Below are positions 44,409-52,860 of a stretch of DNA of 64,000 nt, piece after piece (within the stretch, counting starts at the first letter, position 1; each line of letters opens with the position of its first letter). The translations under genes and the position numbers were made by a program. The notes under the pieces were generated by a model. The model made no database searches and was not told where the DNA came from. It was given only the letters and a program-made list of their open reading frames with translations. This DNA is from Porticoccus sp950063125 (lineage in GTDB: Bacteria; Pseudomonadota; Gammaproteobacteria; Pseudomonadales; Porticoccaceae), in the NCBI RefSeq assembly GCF_963973895.1, contig NZ_CAXBBF010000006.1, one strand, 5' to 3'.

Positions 44409-44756
44409 ATGATTAAACGCTGTTTCATAGTCGCAATGACGCTGTTGATTGCTTTGCAGTCAGTGGCGTCTATTGCCTATGAAGCACAACCGCACAACCC
44501 CGCAATGCCACATTATGATGAGCATTCACACGAATCAGCGGATTTTTCCAGCGAAAATCAGGCAACCAAGTCGTCTCCCGACAGCCCCAGTCATTCAGCG
44601 GACCATTGCCATCACAGCCACAGCTGCTTTCACATGGTATTGATGGGAACCCTCACCAACATTTCCGGCTTGACGGCGGGAATAGTACTGTCCGACTACC
44701 AAGCCAACTTCACCACCGGGGTTCAATCCTCCCTTTTCCGCCCTCCCATTTCCTGA
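44409..44756 (+). CDS. czcI: CzcI-like small periplasmic metal protein, first copy
   Basis: The 115-residue product has a signal-like N-terminus (MIKRCFIVAMTLLIALQSVA) and a His-rich middle (HSADHCHHSHSCFH), and ends LFRPPIS. The same opening and ending are found in the gene at 58440-58793, also placed before czcC. Such genes lie just before czcC in Cupriavidus-type czc operons (czcI), where a regulatory role has been proposed. The ATG at 44409 begins the signal peptide; an upstream frame from 44322 does not look coding. Confidence 0.7.
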   Translation: MIKRCFIVAMTLLIALQSVASIAYEAQPHNPAMPHYDEHSHESADFSSENQATKSSPDSPSHSADHCHHSHSCFHMVLMGTLTNISGLTAGIVLSDYQANFTTGVQSSLFRPPIS

Positions 44757-44819
44757 CCCTGCGAATACCTTCCCCACCCGGGGAACAACTGTCATTTAGA
44801 CTTTCGTAGGAGCAGCCTC

Positions 44820-46130
44820 ATGCTTTTCAGAATGCCCATGAAAAATGGGCGGCGCGCAATGCCGTGCCACTCTATTATCCATGCCTTTTGCCTTCTAGCG
44901 CTGGCATTCGGTTCTGCCCTTGCACACGCCGGGGAGAAACCGCTCACTCTATCCGATGCCCTTTCGCGGGCCATGGCACAAAACCCTGGCCTCCAGGTCT
45001 TCGATTTTCGCCTTCAGGGTCTTGATGGCCGCCGCATCACGGCAGATCAAAATCCTGCCCTGGAGGCCGGCCTGGAAGTGGAAAACTTCCTCGGCAGCGA
45101 CAACCTGCAAGGAGTTGACGGGGCGGAGTACACCCTGTCCCTGTCATCGATCCTCGAACTTGGCGGCAAGCGTCAGGCCCGAGTCAGCGTCGTTGACTCA
45201 CGATACGGGCGAGTCGAGGCGGAGCGCCGGGCCGAGACCCTGGATGTCCTGGGACAGGTGACCCAACGCTTTGTCACCACCCTGGCCCTGCAGGAAAAAA
45301 TCGAACTGGCCGCCGAAGCCGTGGCGCTGGCCGAGGCCACCCACGAGATCGTCACCCGACGTGCCGACCGGGGGGCGACTCCCCAGGCCGAGGTCATGCG
45401 CGCCAAGGCCGCGCTCACCCGGAGTCGTATTCAGCAGTCCCGTCTGCGAGCCGCATACGAGAGCCGGAAAATGGCTCTGGCTTCCCTGTGGGGCGATACC
45501 AGCCCGGACTTTCAGATTCTGGAAGGCGATCTGTTCCAGTTCGACTCCTCCGACGACTTCGATGCCCTATACCAGCGGGTCAGCGACAGCCCGGCCATTC
45601 AAATCTACGCCAGCGAACAGCGTATCCGTGAAGCGGAGATTCAGCTGGCCCGCAGCCAGTCCGAAAGCGACATCCGTTGGCAGGTGGGCGTCCGGCGCTT
45701 CGAAGAGACGGATGACGCCGCCTTGACCGCTGGTTTCTCAGTACCGCTCTTCTCCGGACGGCGTAATCGCGGCGAGGTGCAGGCCGCTCTGGCGGCGCGG
45801 GATGAGGTCCGATTCCGCAGGGAGGATACCCTGCTGCGCCTCCATTCGCGCCTGTTCGACGCCTACCACTTGCGGCAACAAAACATCGAGACTGTTGAGC
45901 AAATCCGCGGCCAAATGCTTCCCGACCTGACCGAGGCACTCACCCAGACCCGCGAGGCCTACGAACGCGGCCGCTACAGCTATGTGGAATGGACCGCCGC
46001 CCAGCGGGAGCTGCTCTCAGCACAGCAGGCACTGGTCGACGCCGCCACCACGGCCCTGCTCAACCAGGCGTTGATCGAACAACTCACGGCGCAGCCACTC
46101 GCGACTGTTCCGGGCGCCCCGACGCGCTAA
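44820..46130 (+). CDS. czcC: Outer-membrane factor CzcC (TolC family), first copy
   Basis: The outer-membrane channel of the CzcCBA efflux complex. The 436-residue product has a signal peptide (about 1-36) and two OEP repeats with long helices (LTLSDALSRAMAQNPGLQV near 40; IRWQVGVRRFEETDDAALTAG near 290). GGAG sits eight bases before the ATG. Second gene of the + strand czcICBA operon. Confidence 0.9.
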   Translation: MLFRMPMKNGRRAMPCHSIIHAFCLLALAFGSALAHAGEKPLTLSDALSRAMAQNPGLQVFDFRLQGLDGRRITADQNPALEAGLEVENFLGSDNLQGVDGAEYTLSLSSILELGGKRQARVSVVDSRYGRVEAERRAETLDVLGQVTQRFVTTLALQEKIELAAEAVALAEATHEIVTRRADRGATPQAEVMRAKAALTRSRIQQSRLRAAYESRKMALASLWGDTSPDFQILEGDLFQFDSSDDFDALYQRVSDSPAIQIYASEQRIREAEIQLARSQSESDIRWQVGVRRFEETDDAALTAGFSVPLFSGRRNRGEVQAALAARDEVRFRREDTLLRLHSRLFDAYHLRQQNIETVEQIRGQMLPDLTEALTQTREAYERGRYSYVEWTAAQRELLSAQQALVDAATTALLNQALIEQLTAQPLATVPGAPTR

Positions 46131-46153
46131 CCCACAAATTCAGGATTCAAACC

Positions 46154-47368
46154 ATGCAACTGATAAAACAATTCTGTCTGATTCTGGTGGCCAGCTACCT
46201 TGCCATCAGTCCCTTGCACGCTGCCGAGGAACAACAGGACGAATCGCAGGCAGAGGCCAGGGGGCCTCACGGCGGCATACTGCTGCAACAGAACGACGCC
46301 ACCGTCGAACTGCAGATCTTCGAGCAGGGGGTCCCACCGGAATACCGGGCCTGGGTCACCAGGGATGGCCGCGCCGTTACTGATGATATTGACCTCAATG
46401 TCCAGCTCACCCGCCTGGGTGGGCAAGTGGACACCTTCGACTTCGCCTACCAGGGGGACTACTGGCTGGGGGATGGCGTGGTGACCGAACCCCACTCCTT
46501 CGACGTAGAAGTGAGCCTCGCCATGGACGGCAAGAACTACCGCTGGCACTGGGAATCCCACGAAGGTCGCACCCGGATCGCCCCGGCTATCGCCCGAAAA
46601 GCGGGTATCACAACGGCCGCAGCCGGGCCGAGTGCCATCGAGCGCAGCCTCACCACCTACGGCAGCCTGACCACGGCACCGCAGCAGATTGCCCGGATCC
46701 GCGCCCGTTTCCCGGGCGTGGTCAGCCAGGTGAAGGTCAATCTGGGCGATCGGGTCGAGCGTGGTGACGTGCTCGCTCAAGTCGAGTCCAACGAAAGCCT
46801 GCAAACCTACGCACTGCGAGCGCCCATCGACGGGATCGTCATTGAGCGTCGGATCAGCAACGGAGAAATGACCGGGGAGCAACCCCTATTCGCCATTGCC
46901 GATTTGACCACTCTGTGGGCGGAATTCAAGGTCTTCCCCGGCCAACGGGCCGAGGTTGCCATTGGCCAGAAAGTCCGACTGAAGGCTGACGGCATTGACC
47001 GGGAAGGCACCATCCGCCACCTGCTGCCGGCACCCGGCAACGCGCCCTACACCCTGGCCCGGGTCGAAGTCGACAATGCCGAGGGACTGCTGACCCCCGG
47101 TTTGCTGGTGGCCGGGGATATCGTGGTGGAAACGGTGGAGGCCCCCTTGGTGGTTGACAACCGCGCCCTGCAATCCTTCCGGGACTGGACCGTGGTGTTT
47201 ATTCAGGTGGATGACACCTACGAGATCCGCCCACTGGAGCTGGGCCGCAGCGACGGCAACCTGACTGAGGTGCTGGGCGGCCTGCAAGCAGGCGATCGCT
47301 ATGTGGTGGAAAACAGTTATTTGATCAAGGCCGATATCGAAAAATCCGGCGCATCCCACGACCACTAA
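46154..47368 (+). CDS. czcB: CzcB periplasmic adaptor (membrane-fusion protein), first copy
   Basis: Links CzcA and CzcC. The 404-residue product starts with a signal peptide at the ATG 46154; an in-frame extension back to 45989 lies inside czcC and is discarded. It has an N-terminal extra domain with GPHGGILLQQ, a barrel-sandwich/lipoyl part (VKVNLGDRVERGDVLAQVES, about 195-214) and a beta-barrel. Ends about 10 bp before czcA. Confidence 0.9.
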   Translation: MQLIKQFCLILVASYLAISPLHAAEEQQDESQAEARGPHGGILLQQNDATVELQIFEQGVPPEYRAWVTRDGRAVTDDIDLNVQLTRLGGQVDTFDFAYQGDYWLGDGVVTEPHSFDVEVSLAMDGKNYRWHWESHEGRTRIAPAIARKAGITTAAAGPSAIERSLTTYGSLTTAPQQIARIRARFPGVVSQVKVNLGDRVERGDVLAQVESNESLQTYALRAPIDGIVIERRISNGEMTGEQPLFAIADLTTLWAEFKVFPGQRAEVAIGQKVRLKADGIDREGTIRHLLPAPGNAPYTLARVEVDNAEGLLTPGLLVAGDIVVETVEAPLVVDNRALQSFRDWTVVFIQVDDTYEIRPLELGRSDGNLTEVLGGLQAGDRYVVENSYLIKADIEKSGASHDH

Positions 47369-47378
47369 CCAGGAGGCT

Positions 47379-50300
47379 ATGATGATCAATGCCATCTTAC
47401 GTCTCTCGGTAGAGCGGCGGTTTTTAATGTTATCCCTTATTCTGGTGCTGGTCGGCGTGGGCGTGTGGAGTTTTCAGCGCCTGCCCATCGACGCCGTGCC
47501 GGATATCACCAATGTCCAGGTACAGATCAACACCGAGGCACCGGGCTATTCGCCTCTGGAGGCGGAGCAGCGCATTACCTTTCCGGTGGAAACAGCCTTG
47601 TACGGCCTGCCCAACCTGTCCTATACCCGGTCCCTGTCCCGCTACGGCCTGTCCCAGGTCACGGTGGTGTTCGAGGAAGGCACGGACATCTATTTCGCCC
47701 GCAATCTGATCAATGAGCGATTGGGCGCCATCAAGAGCGCGCTGCCCCCCGGGCTGGAGCCGGAGATGGGTCCCATCGCCACCGGTCTTGGCGAGATCTT
47801 CATGTACACCGTAGAAGCCCTGCCCGGCGCCGCTCAAGCGGATGGCAGTCCGCTGGACGCTACGGCACTGCGGGAGATCCAGGACTGGATCATCAAACCC
47901 CAGTTGGCCCAGGTGCCCGGCGTGATCGAAGTCAACACCATTGGCGGCTACGACAAGCAGTACCACGTCACGCCGTCGCCCCAACGGTTGCTGGAGTTCG
48001 GCATCACGGTGGATGAACTGGTCAGCGCCCTGCGGGCCAATAACACCAATCGCGGCGCCGGCTATATCGAACGCAACGGCCAACAGCTGTTGGTGCGCTC
48101 GCCCGGGCAGCTGGCCACCATTGGCGATATTGAACAGGTGGTGATTGCCAACCGGGATGGTGCGCCAGTCCGGGTAGCCGATGTAGCTGAAGTGGCCATT
48201 GGCAAGGAGCTGCGCACCGGAGCCGCCACCCGCGACGGCAAGGAAACGGTGATGGGCACCGCCATGATGCTGGTGGGGGAAAATTCCCGGGCGGTGGCAC
48301 AGGCGGTGGCCGAAAAGCTGGAGGCCATTCAGCCCTCCCTGCCCGACGGCGTCAAGGTGGAGGCGGTATACGACCGCACAGCCCTGGTGGACAAGGCGAT
48401 TGCCACGGTGGAGAAGAACCTGCTCGAAGGGGCGCTGCTGGTGATCGTGGTGCTGTTTCTGTTGCTGGGCAACCTGCGCGCCGCCTTGATCACGGCAGCT
48501 GTCATTCCGCTTTCGATGCTCGCCACCATCACCGGTATGGTGCGGTCTGGCGTGTCCGCCAATTTGATGAGTCTGGGAGCGCTGGACTTCGGCCTGATCG
48601 TCGACGGCGCGGTCATCATCGTCGAGAACTGTATCCGGCGCCTGTCCCAGGCCCAGTACCAAGGCCAACTGGCACTCAAGGAGCGCCTGCAACTGGTGTT
48701 CGAGGCCACCAACGAAGTGATTCGTCCCAGCCTGTTTGGTGTCGCCATCATTACTGTGGTGTACCTGCCGATCTTTGCCCTCACCGGGGTCGAGGGCAAG
48801 ATGTTCCACCCCATGGCGGCCACTGTCGTAATGGCACTGCTGGCGGCCATGGTGCTGTCACTGACCGTGGTGCCCGCCGCTGTTGCGGTCTTTATGGGGG
48901 GCAAGATCAGCGAAAAGGAAAGCCCGGTAATCAGCGGTGCTAAATCGCTCTACAGGCCTGCGCTGCGGGTGGCTATGAGGTTCCGCTGGCTGGTGTTGGG
49001 CGGCGCGACCACGCTGGTAGCGGTCTGTCTCTGGCTGGCGACCACCCTGGGGTCGGAATTTATTCCACAACTGGATGAAGGGGATATTGCACTCCATGCC
49101 CTGCGCATCCCGGGCACCGGGTTGGAGCAGTCCATCGAGATGCAATCGCAGCTGGAAGAACGGCTGAAGGCCTTTGGGGAGGTGGACAAGGTGTTCGCCA
49201 AGATCGGCACGCCGGAAGTGGCCACCGACCCCATGCCGCCGAGTGTGGCGGACAACTTTGTTATCTTGAAGCCCCGCAGCCAATGGCCGAACCCAGACAA
49301 AACCAAGGATGAACTGGTGGCGGAAATGGCAGCAGCGGTGGAACTGCTTCCCGGCAACAAATATGAGTTCACCCAGCCCATCGAAATGCGCTTCAACGAA
49401 CTGATCTCCGGCGTGCGCGCCGACCTCGGCATCAAGGTATTCGGCGATGACCTGGATCAGTTGCTGGCATCGGCCAACGACGTCCTTGAGGTTGTGGAAT
49501 CCATGGAGGGCGCCGCCGATGCCCGGGTCGAACAGGTGACCGGCCTGCCCATGCTGTCGGTACACCCCAAGCGCATGGCGCTATCCCGCTACGGGCTGAC
49601 GGTGGATGATCTCCAGGATCTGGTGGCAGCCGGTGTCGGGGGCGAAAACGCCGGCCTGATTTACGAAGGCGACCGCCGCTTCCAGTTGGTGGTGCGTCTT
49701 CCCGAAGACATCCGCCGGGATGTGGACAGCCTCGCGGACCTACCTGTCCCCCTGCCGGACGGTGGCTATGTGCCCCTGTCGGAAGTGGCCGAGCTGGAGC
49801 TGGCTCCGGCGCCCAACCAGATCAGCCGGGAAAACGGCAAGCGTCGGGTGGTGGTCACCGCCAACGTGCGGGACCGCGACCTGGGCGGATTTGTCGAGGA
49901 AGCACAGGCGCGCATTGCGGACGACGTGGATCTACCCGCCGGATACTGGCTGGATTACGGCGGGACCTTCGAGCAACTGCAGTCCGCCAGTCAGCGGCTT
50001 GCCATCGTGGTGCCCGTGACCCTCGCCATCATCCTCGCACTCTTGGTGATGGCCTTCGGCTCCCTCAAAGATGCCTTGATCATCTTCACCGGCGTGCCAC
50101 TGGCCCTCACCGGCGGGGTTCTGTCCCTGTGGCTGCGAGACATGCCCCTGTCGATCTCGGCGGGCGTTGGCTTTATAGCACTCTCCGGGGTGGCGGTGTT
50201 GAACGGCCTGGTGATGATCGCCTTTATCCGCGATCTGTGGCACGAGCAGGGTGACCTGATGAAGGCCATTGTCGAAGGCGCCCTGATCCGCCTGCGGCCG

Positions 50301-50528
50301 GTATTGATGACCGCCCTGGTCGCAAGCCTCGGCTTTGTGCCTATGGCCCTCAATACCGGTACAGGTGCCGAAGTCCAGCGTCCGCTGGCAACAGTGGTGA
50401 TCGGCGGGATTATCTCGTCTACGTTACTAACGCTATTTGTACTCCCAGTGCTCTATGCGCTATTGCATGGCAGGAGAGCTAGTAACGCACCGTCCACAGG
50501 CGAAATTGAGAACGACCGCGATAATTAA
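47379..50528 (+). CDS. czcA: CzcA-type heavy-metal RND efflux pump, first copy
   Basis: A 1049-residue inner-membrane RND proton/metal antiporter. Twelve membrane helices in two halves with two large periplasmic loops. Helix 4 reads DFGLIVDGAVIIVEN (about 406-420), the divalent-cation (Zn/Co/Cd) HME-RND signature, unlike the Cu/Ag CusA motif. N-terminus RLPIDAVPDITNVQVQINTE. Closely related to the - strand copy at 52861-56001. Confidence 0.94.
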   Translation: MMINAILRLSVERRFLMLSLILVLVGVGVWSFQRLPIDAVPDITNVQVQINTEAPGYSPLEAEQRITFPVETALYGLPNLSYTRSLSRYGLSQVTVVFEEGTDIYFARNLINERLGAIKSALPPGLEPEMGPIATGLGEIFMYTVEALPGAAQADGSPLDATALREIQDWIIKPQLAQVPGVIEVNTIGGYDKQYHVTPSPQRLLEFGITVDELVSALRANNTNRGAGYIERNGQQLLVRSPGQLATIGDIEQVVIANRDGAPVRVADVAEVAIGKELRTGAATRDGKETVMGTAMMLVGENSRAVAQAVAEKLEAIQPSLPDGVKVEAVYDRTALVDKAIATVEKNLLEGALLVIVVLFLLLGNLRAALITAAVIPLSMLATITGMVRSGVSANLMSLGALDFGLIVDGAVIIVENCIRRLSQAQYQGQLALKERLQLVFEATNEVIRPSLFGVAIITVVYLPIFALTGVEGKMFHPMAATVVMALLAAMVLSLTVVPAAVAVFMGGKISEKESPVISGAKSLYRPALRVAMRFRWLVLGGATTLVAVCLWLATTLGSEFIPQLDEGDIALHALRIPGTGLEQSIEMQSQLEERLKAFGEVDKVFAKIGTPEVATDPMPPSVADNFVILKPRSQWPNPDKTKDELVAEMAAAVELLPGNKYEFTQPIEMRFNELISGVRADLGIKVFGDDLDQLLASANDVLEVVESMEGAADARVEQVTGLPMLSVHPKRMALSRYGLTVDDLQDLVAAGVGGENAGLIYEGDRRFQLVVRLPEDIRRDVDSLADLPVPLPDGGYVPLSEVAELELAPAPNQISRENGKRRVVVTANVRDRDLGGFVEEAQARIADDVDLPAGYWLDYGGTFEQLQSASQRLAIVVPVTLAIILALLVMAFGSLKDALIIFTGVPLALTGGVLSLWLRDMPLSISAGVGFIALSGVAVLNGLVMIAFIRDLWHEQGDLMKAIVEGALIRLRPVLMTALVASLGFVPMALNTGTGAEVQRPLATVVIGGIISSTLLTLFVLPVLYALLHGRRASNAPSTGEIENDRDN

Positions 50529-50608
50529 CCCCGGCTCCATCATGGGGAGGACTCTCCCCATGATGTTTCCGACATTCGTTGATTGCCATATACACTTTGG
50601 ACAAGATT

Positions 50609-50803
50609 ATGAGTGATTCACCCAAGCAGCGAAAAGATGACTCGAAGGAGGCTCCACCCTTTAGAACACATCGCATCCATGCCATTAATGGCGAATGGTA
50701 TTTTTTAACCCGTGCAGGTCAAAATATCGGGCCGTTTTCGACCAAAGAAGCAGCAGAAGCAGGCTTGGCGGAATTCCTGAAAACTGTCAAAAAGGATAAG
50801 TAA
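50609..50803 (+). CDS. Small protein with an N-terminal tail and a GYF-like/DUF6316-like stretch
   Basis: A 64-residue product: Lys/Asp-rich start MSDSPKQRKDDSKEAPP, then INGEWYFLTRAGQNIGPFST and a helix AAEAGLAEFLK. The WYF...GPFS...A-G-L pattern resembles small DUF6316-type proteins. Role unknown; it lies between czcA and the CDF gene on the + strand. The next 80 bp hold only a 26-codon frame at 50807 that I do not support as a gene. Confidence 0.5.
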   Translation: MSDSPKQRKDDSKEAPPFRTHRIHAINGEWYFLTRAGQNIGPFSTKEAAEAGLAEFLKTVKKDK

Positions 50804-50911
50804 ACAATGACCGATAATACTCAAAGCCGCCAAGGTACAGGCGACCAAACACAGAGTAAACTGAATACAGCAGATGCCTCTTTATAAATAGCCCCCAACA
50901 AGGTTAAACCA

Positions 50912-51820
50912 ATGAGTCACGACCATGTGCATATGGCCCCGGAGACCAAGGATAAACGTGTTGCCATCGCCATCTGGGCGAACGGGATCCTGACCCTGGC
51001 TCAGATTGGGGGAGGTATCTTTGCCGGTAGTCTCGCCCTTATCGCGGACGCCTTGCATAATTTTTCAGACATGGCATCACTCGTCATCGCGTTCGCGGCG
51101 CAAAAAATTGCGCGCCGCCCGGCTGACGCAAAGATGACCTTTGGTTACGGACGCATTGAAATCGTTGCAGCCCTCATCAACTACACTACCTTGATTATTA
51201 TCGGGTTCTACCTGATTTACGAAGGTGGCATGCGGATAATCGATCCTCCAGAGGTAAAGGGCTGGTGGGTCGTCTGGCTTGGTGGTATCGCCTTGGCCGT
51301 GGACGCATTGACAGCGTTGCTCACCTATTCGATGCAAAAAGACAGCGTCAACATCCGCGCACTGTTTCTTCACAATCTGTCGGATGCACTCGCGTCGGTC
51401 GCCGTGGTCATTGGCGGGACCCTTATTTTACTCTACGACATGCGCTGGGTTGATCCTGCCATCACCATCGGCATCGCGGGCTACATTCTCTACCTGGGTC
51501 TGACAGAAATCGGCGGTACCATCAGAACACTCATGTTGGGCAGCCCGGTGGACATCGATACCGATGCCGTCATTGTTGCCCTGTCCAACATCGAAGGCGT
51601 TATCGACCTTCACCACGTGCATTTTTGGCAGATGGGCGAACACGATGCCTCGCTGGAGGCTCATGTGATTATCGAGGAAAGTGCATGGGATCAGCTTGAG
51701 AATATCAAGTACAGGATAAAACAGGCTCTGGCGCAGGAATTCAACATACGTCATTCGACACTGGAATTCGAACACCCGGACCACATGCACAAGGATGCCC
51801 ACACCTATGGGCATGGTTAA
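50912..51820 (+). CDS. czcD: CzcD-type CDF cation exporter
   Basis: A six-helix cation diffusion facilitator of 302 residues with HNFSD and HNLSD (HxxxD; about 50 and 151) metal-site motifs. The N-terminus has MSHDHVHMAP and the C-terminus HPDHMHKDAH, giving His-rich ends. It is the most CzcD/ZitB-like of the three CDF genes in the window. Convergent with lspA. Confidence 0.9.
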   Translation: MSHDHVHMAPETKDKRVAIAIWANGILTLAQIGGGIFAGSLALIADALHNFSDMASLVIAFAAQKIARRPADAKMTFGYGRIEIVAALINYTTLIIIGFYLIYEGGMRIIDPPEVKGWWVVWLGGIALAVDALTALLTYSMQKDSVNIRALFLHNLSDALASVAVVIGGTLILLYDMRWVDPAITIGIAGYILYLGLTEIGGTIRTLMLGSPVDIDTDAVIVALSNIEGVIDLHHVHFWQMGEHDASLEAHVIIEESAWDQLENIKYRIKQALAQEFNIRHSTLEFEHPDHMHKDAHTYGHG

Positions 51821-51959
51821 GAGAGATGTTCTCCGCAAGCACCGGCGAGAGCGGAGACTATTTCGAAGTTAATAGATGAAACCACACGCTCCACTATTTC
51901 ATGATGGAACGTGTTCCTACTTACCTCATTTCTTCGTTGTTATTACGGTTGCTGCTATC

Positions 51960-52457
51960 TCACCCATCATGGGCTGGATCATTTCTACGGCCTATGGTAC
52001 CAACAATCAAAATACATACCCCTATGAATATCGCTGTATCAGCCAGATTGAATGCTGGCCAATGAGAATTGCTCCAGTGAAAATCAAGAAAGTCCACTAC
52101 CGATCCTCGCCATACACGATCAACCATGTTGCCCAATGCACCACCAAGCACCAACGAATAGCTCGCCGCTTCAAGCCGGTTTGGACACTGCCGCATTGTC
52201 CAAACCAACCAAACTGATACGCCAGATGCTAATGCAATAAAGAAATAGCGTTGCCAGCCACCAGCATCAGCTAGCAAGCTGAATGCAGCGCCAGGGTTCA
52301 TCCTGTGCACGATATTAAGAACTGAGTTAATCTCCACTCGCTCAGCGTACTCTATCGTACGCTCAACGGCACACTTACTTGCCTGATCCATCAGTAATAT
52401 CAAACCGGAAAGACCTAGCCAACCACAAAAGGTGGTTGTCCGGTTGGAGTTCGCCAT
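51960..52457 (-). CDS. lspA: Lipoprotein signal peptidase (signal peptidase II) in the metal cluster
   Basis: Cleaves lipoprotein signal peptides in the inner membrane. The 165-residue product has four helices, MNPGAAFSLL, and the catalytic Asp residues in GNMVDRVWRG and FNLADTAIFIG. I start it at ATG 52457, which follows the PII-like gene by four bases; a longer frame from a TTG at 52481 would overlap that gene. Extra lspA genes occur in lead-resistance (pbr) clusters, e.g. the LspA part of PbrC-like proteins. Probably not the housekeeping copy. Confidence 0.87.
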   Translation of the reverse strand: MANSNRTTTFCGWLGLSGLILLMDQASKCAVERTIEYAERVEINSVLNIVHRMNPGAAFSLLADAGGWQRYFFIALASGVSVWLVWTMRQCPNRLEAASYSLVLGGALGNMVDRVWRGSVVDFLDFHWSNSHWPAFNLADTAIFIGVCILIVGTIGRRNDPAHDG

Positions 52458-52461
52458 GAAG

Positions 52462-52782
52462 TTAATTTTCTTTTCCTCCAATAGGCAACGCTTGCTCGAC
52501 AGGGGTGACGTATACCCAACCGGATATGTTGGGTCCGATTTTCCCGGTTTTGCGAATGATGGATGTCACCTCTTCCACCTGGTTGTCCTCACAAACCAGT
52601 GATAACTGCACTTCCGAGATAACCACACCAGCTTCGGACGAATACGCCAGCTCCTGCTCGCCTAAAGGCTTTAAGGTCCCCTTGATGTCGAGCAGCGATA
52701 TGTTTTTGTAGCCTGCGTCACGCAGTGCTTCAATGACATCGGCTGATCGAACATGGTGAATAAACGCGGTAATTTGTTTCAT
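52462..52782 (-). CDS. PII-like protein of the PII-NG group, linked to CzcCBA
   Basis: The 106-residue product fits a PII fold (MKQITAFIHHVRSADVIEAL and IIRKTGKIGPNISGWVYVTP) but lacks the uridylylation Tyr region of GlnB. A PII-new-group family found beside heavy-metal RND genes has been described; this position just after czcA on the same strand fits it. Likely trimeric and metal- or nucleotide-sensing, but the ligand is unknown. It is followed within a few bases by lspA. Confidence 0.8.
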   Translation of the reverse strand: MKQITAFIHHVRSADVIEALRDAGYKNISLLDIKGTLKPLGEQELAYSSEAGVVISEVQLSLVCEDNQVEEVTSIIRKTGKIGPNISGWVYVTPVEQALPIGGKEN

Positions 52783-52860
52783 GTAAATACTCCCAAAAAG
52801 TGTCGTTTTTGCTATCAGAGGGATCGCGACAAAGGGTTCTATGCCGCAATCCAGAAGGCG

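Noticed and set aside
47430..48809. 459-codon - ORF antisense to czcA
   Set aside because: A GC-rich shadow frame; the + strand pump is certain.
50807..50887. 26-codon frame between the small protein at 50609 and czcD
   Set aside because: Polar, low-complexity, no motif; too short to support.
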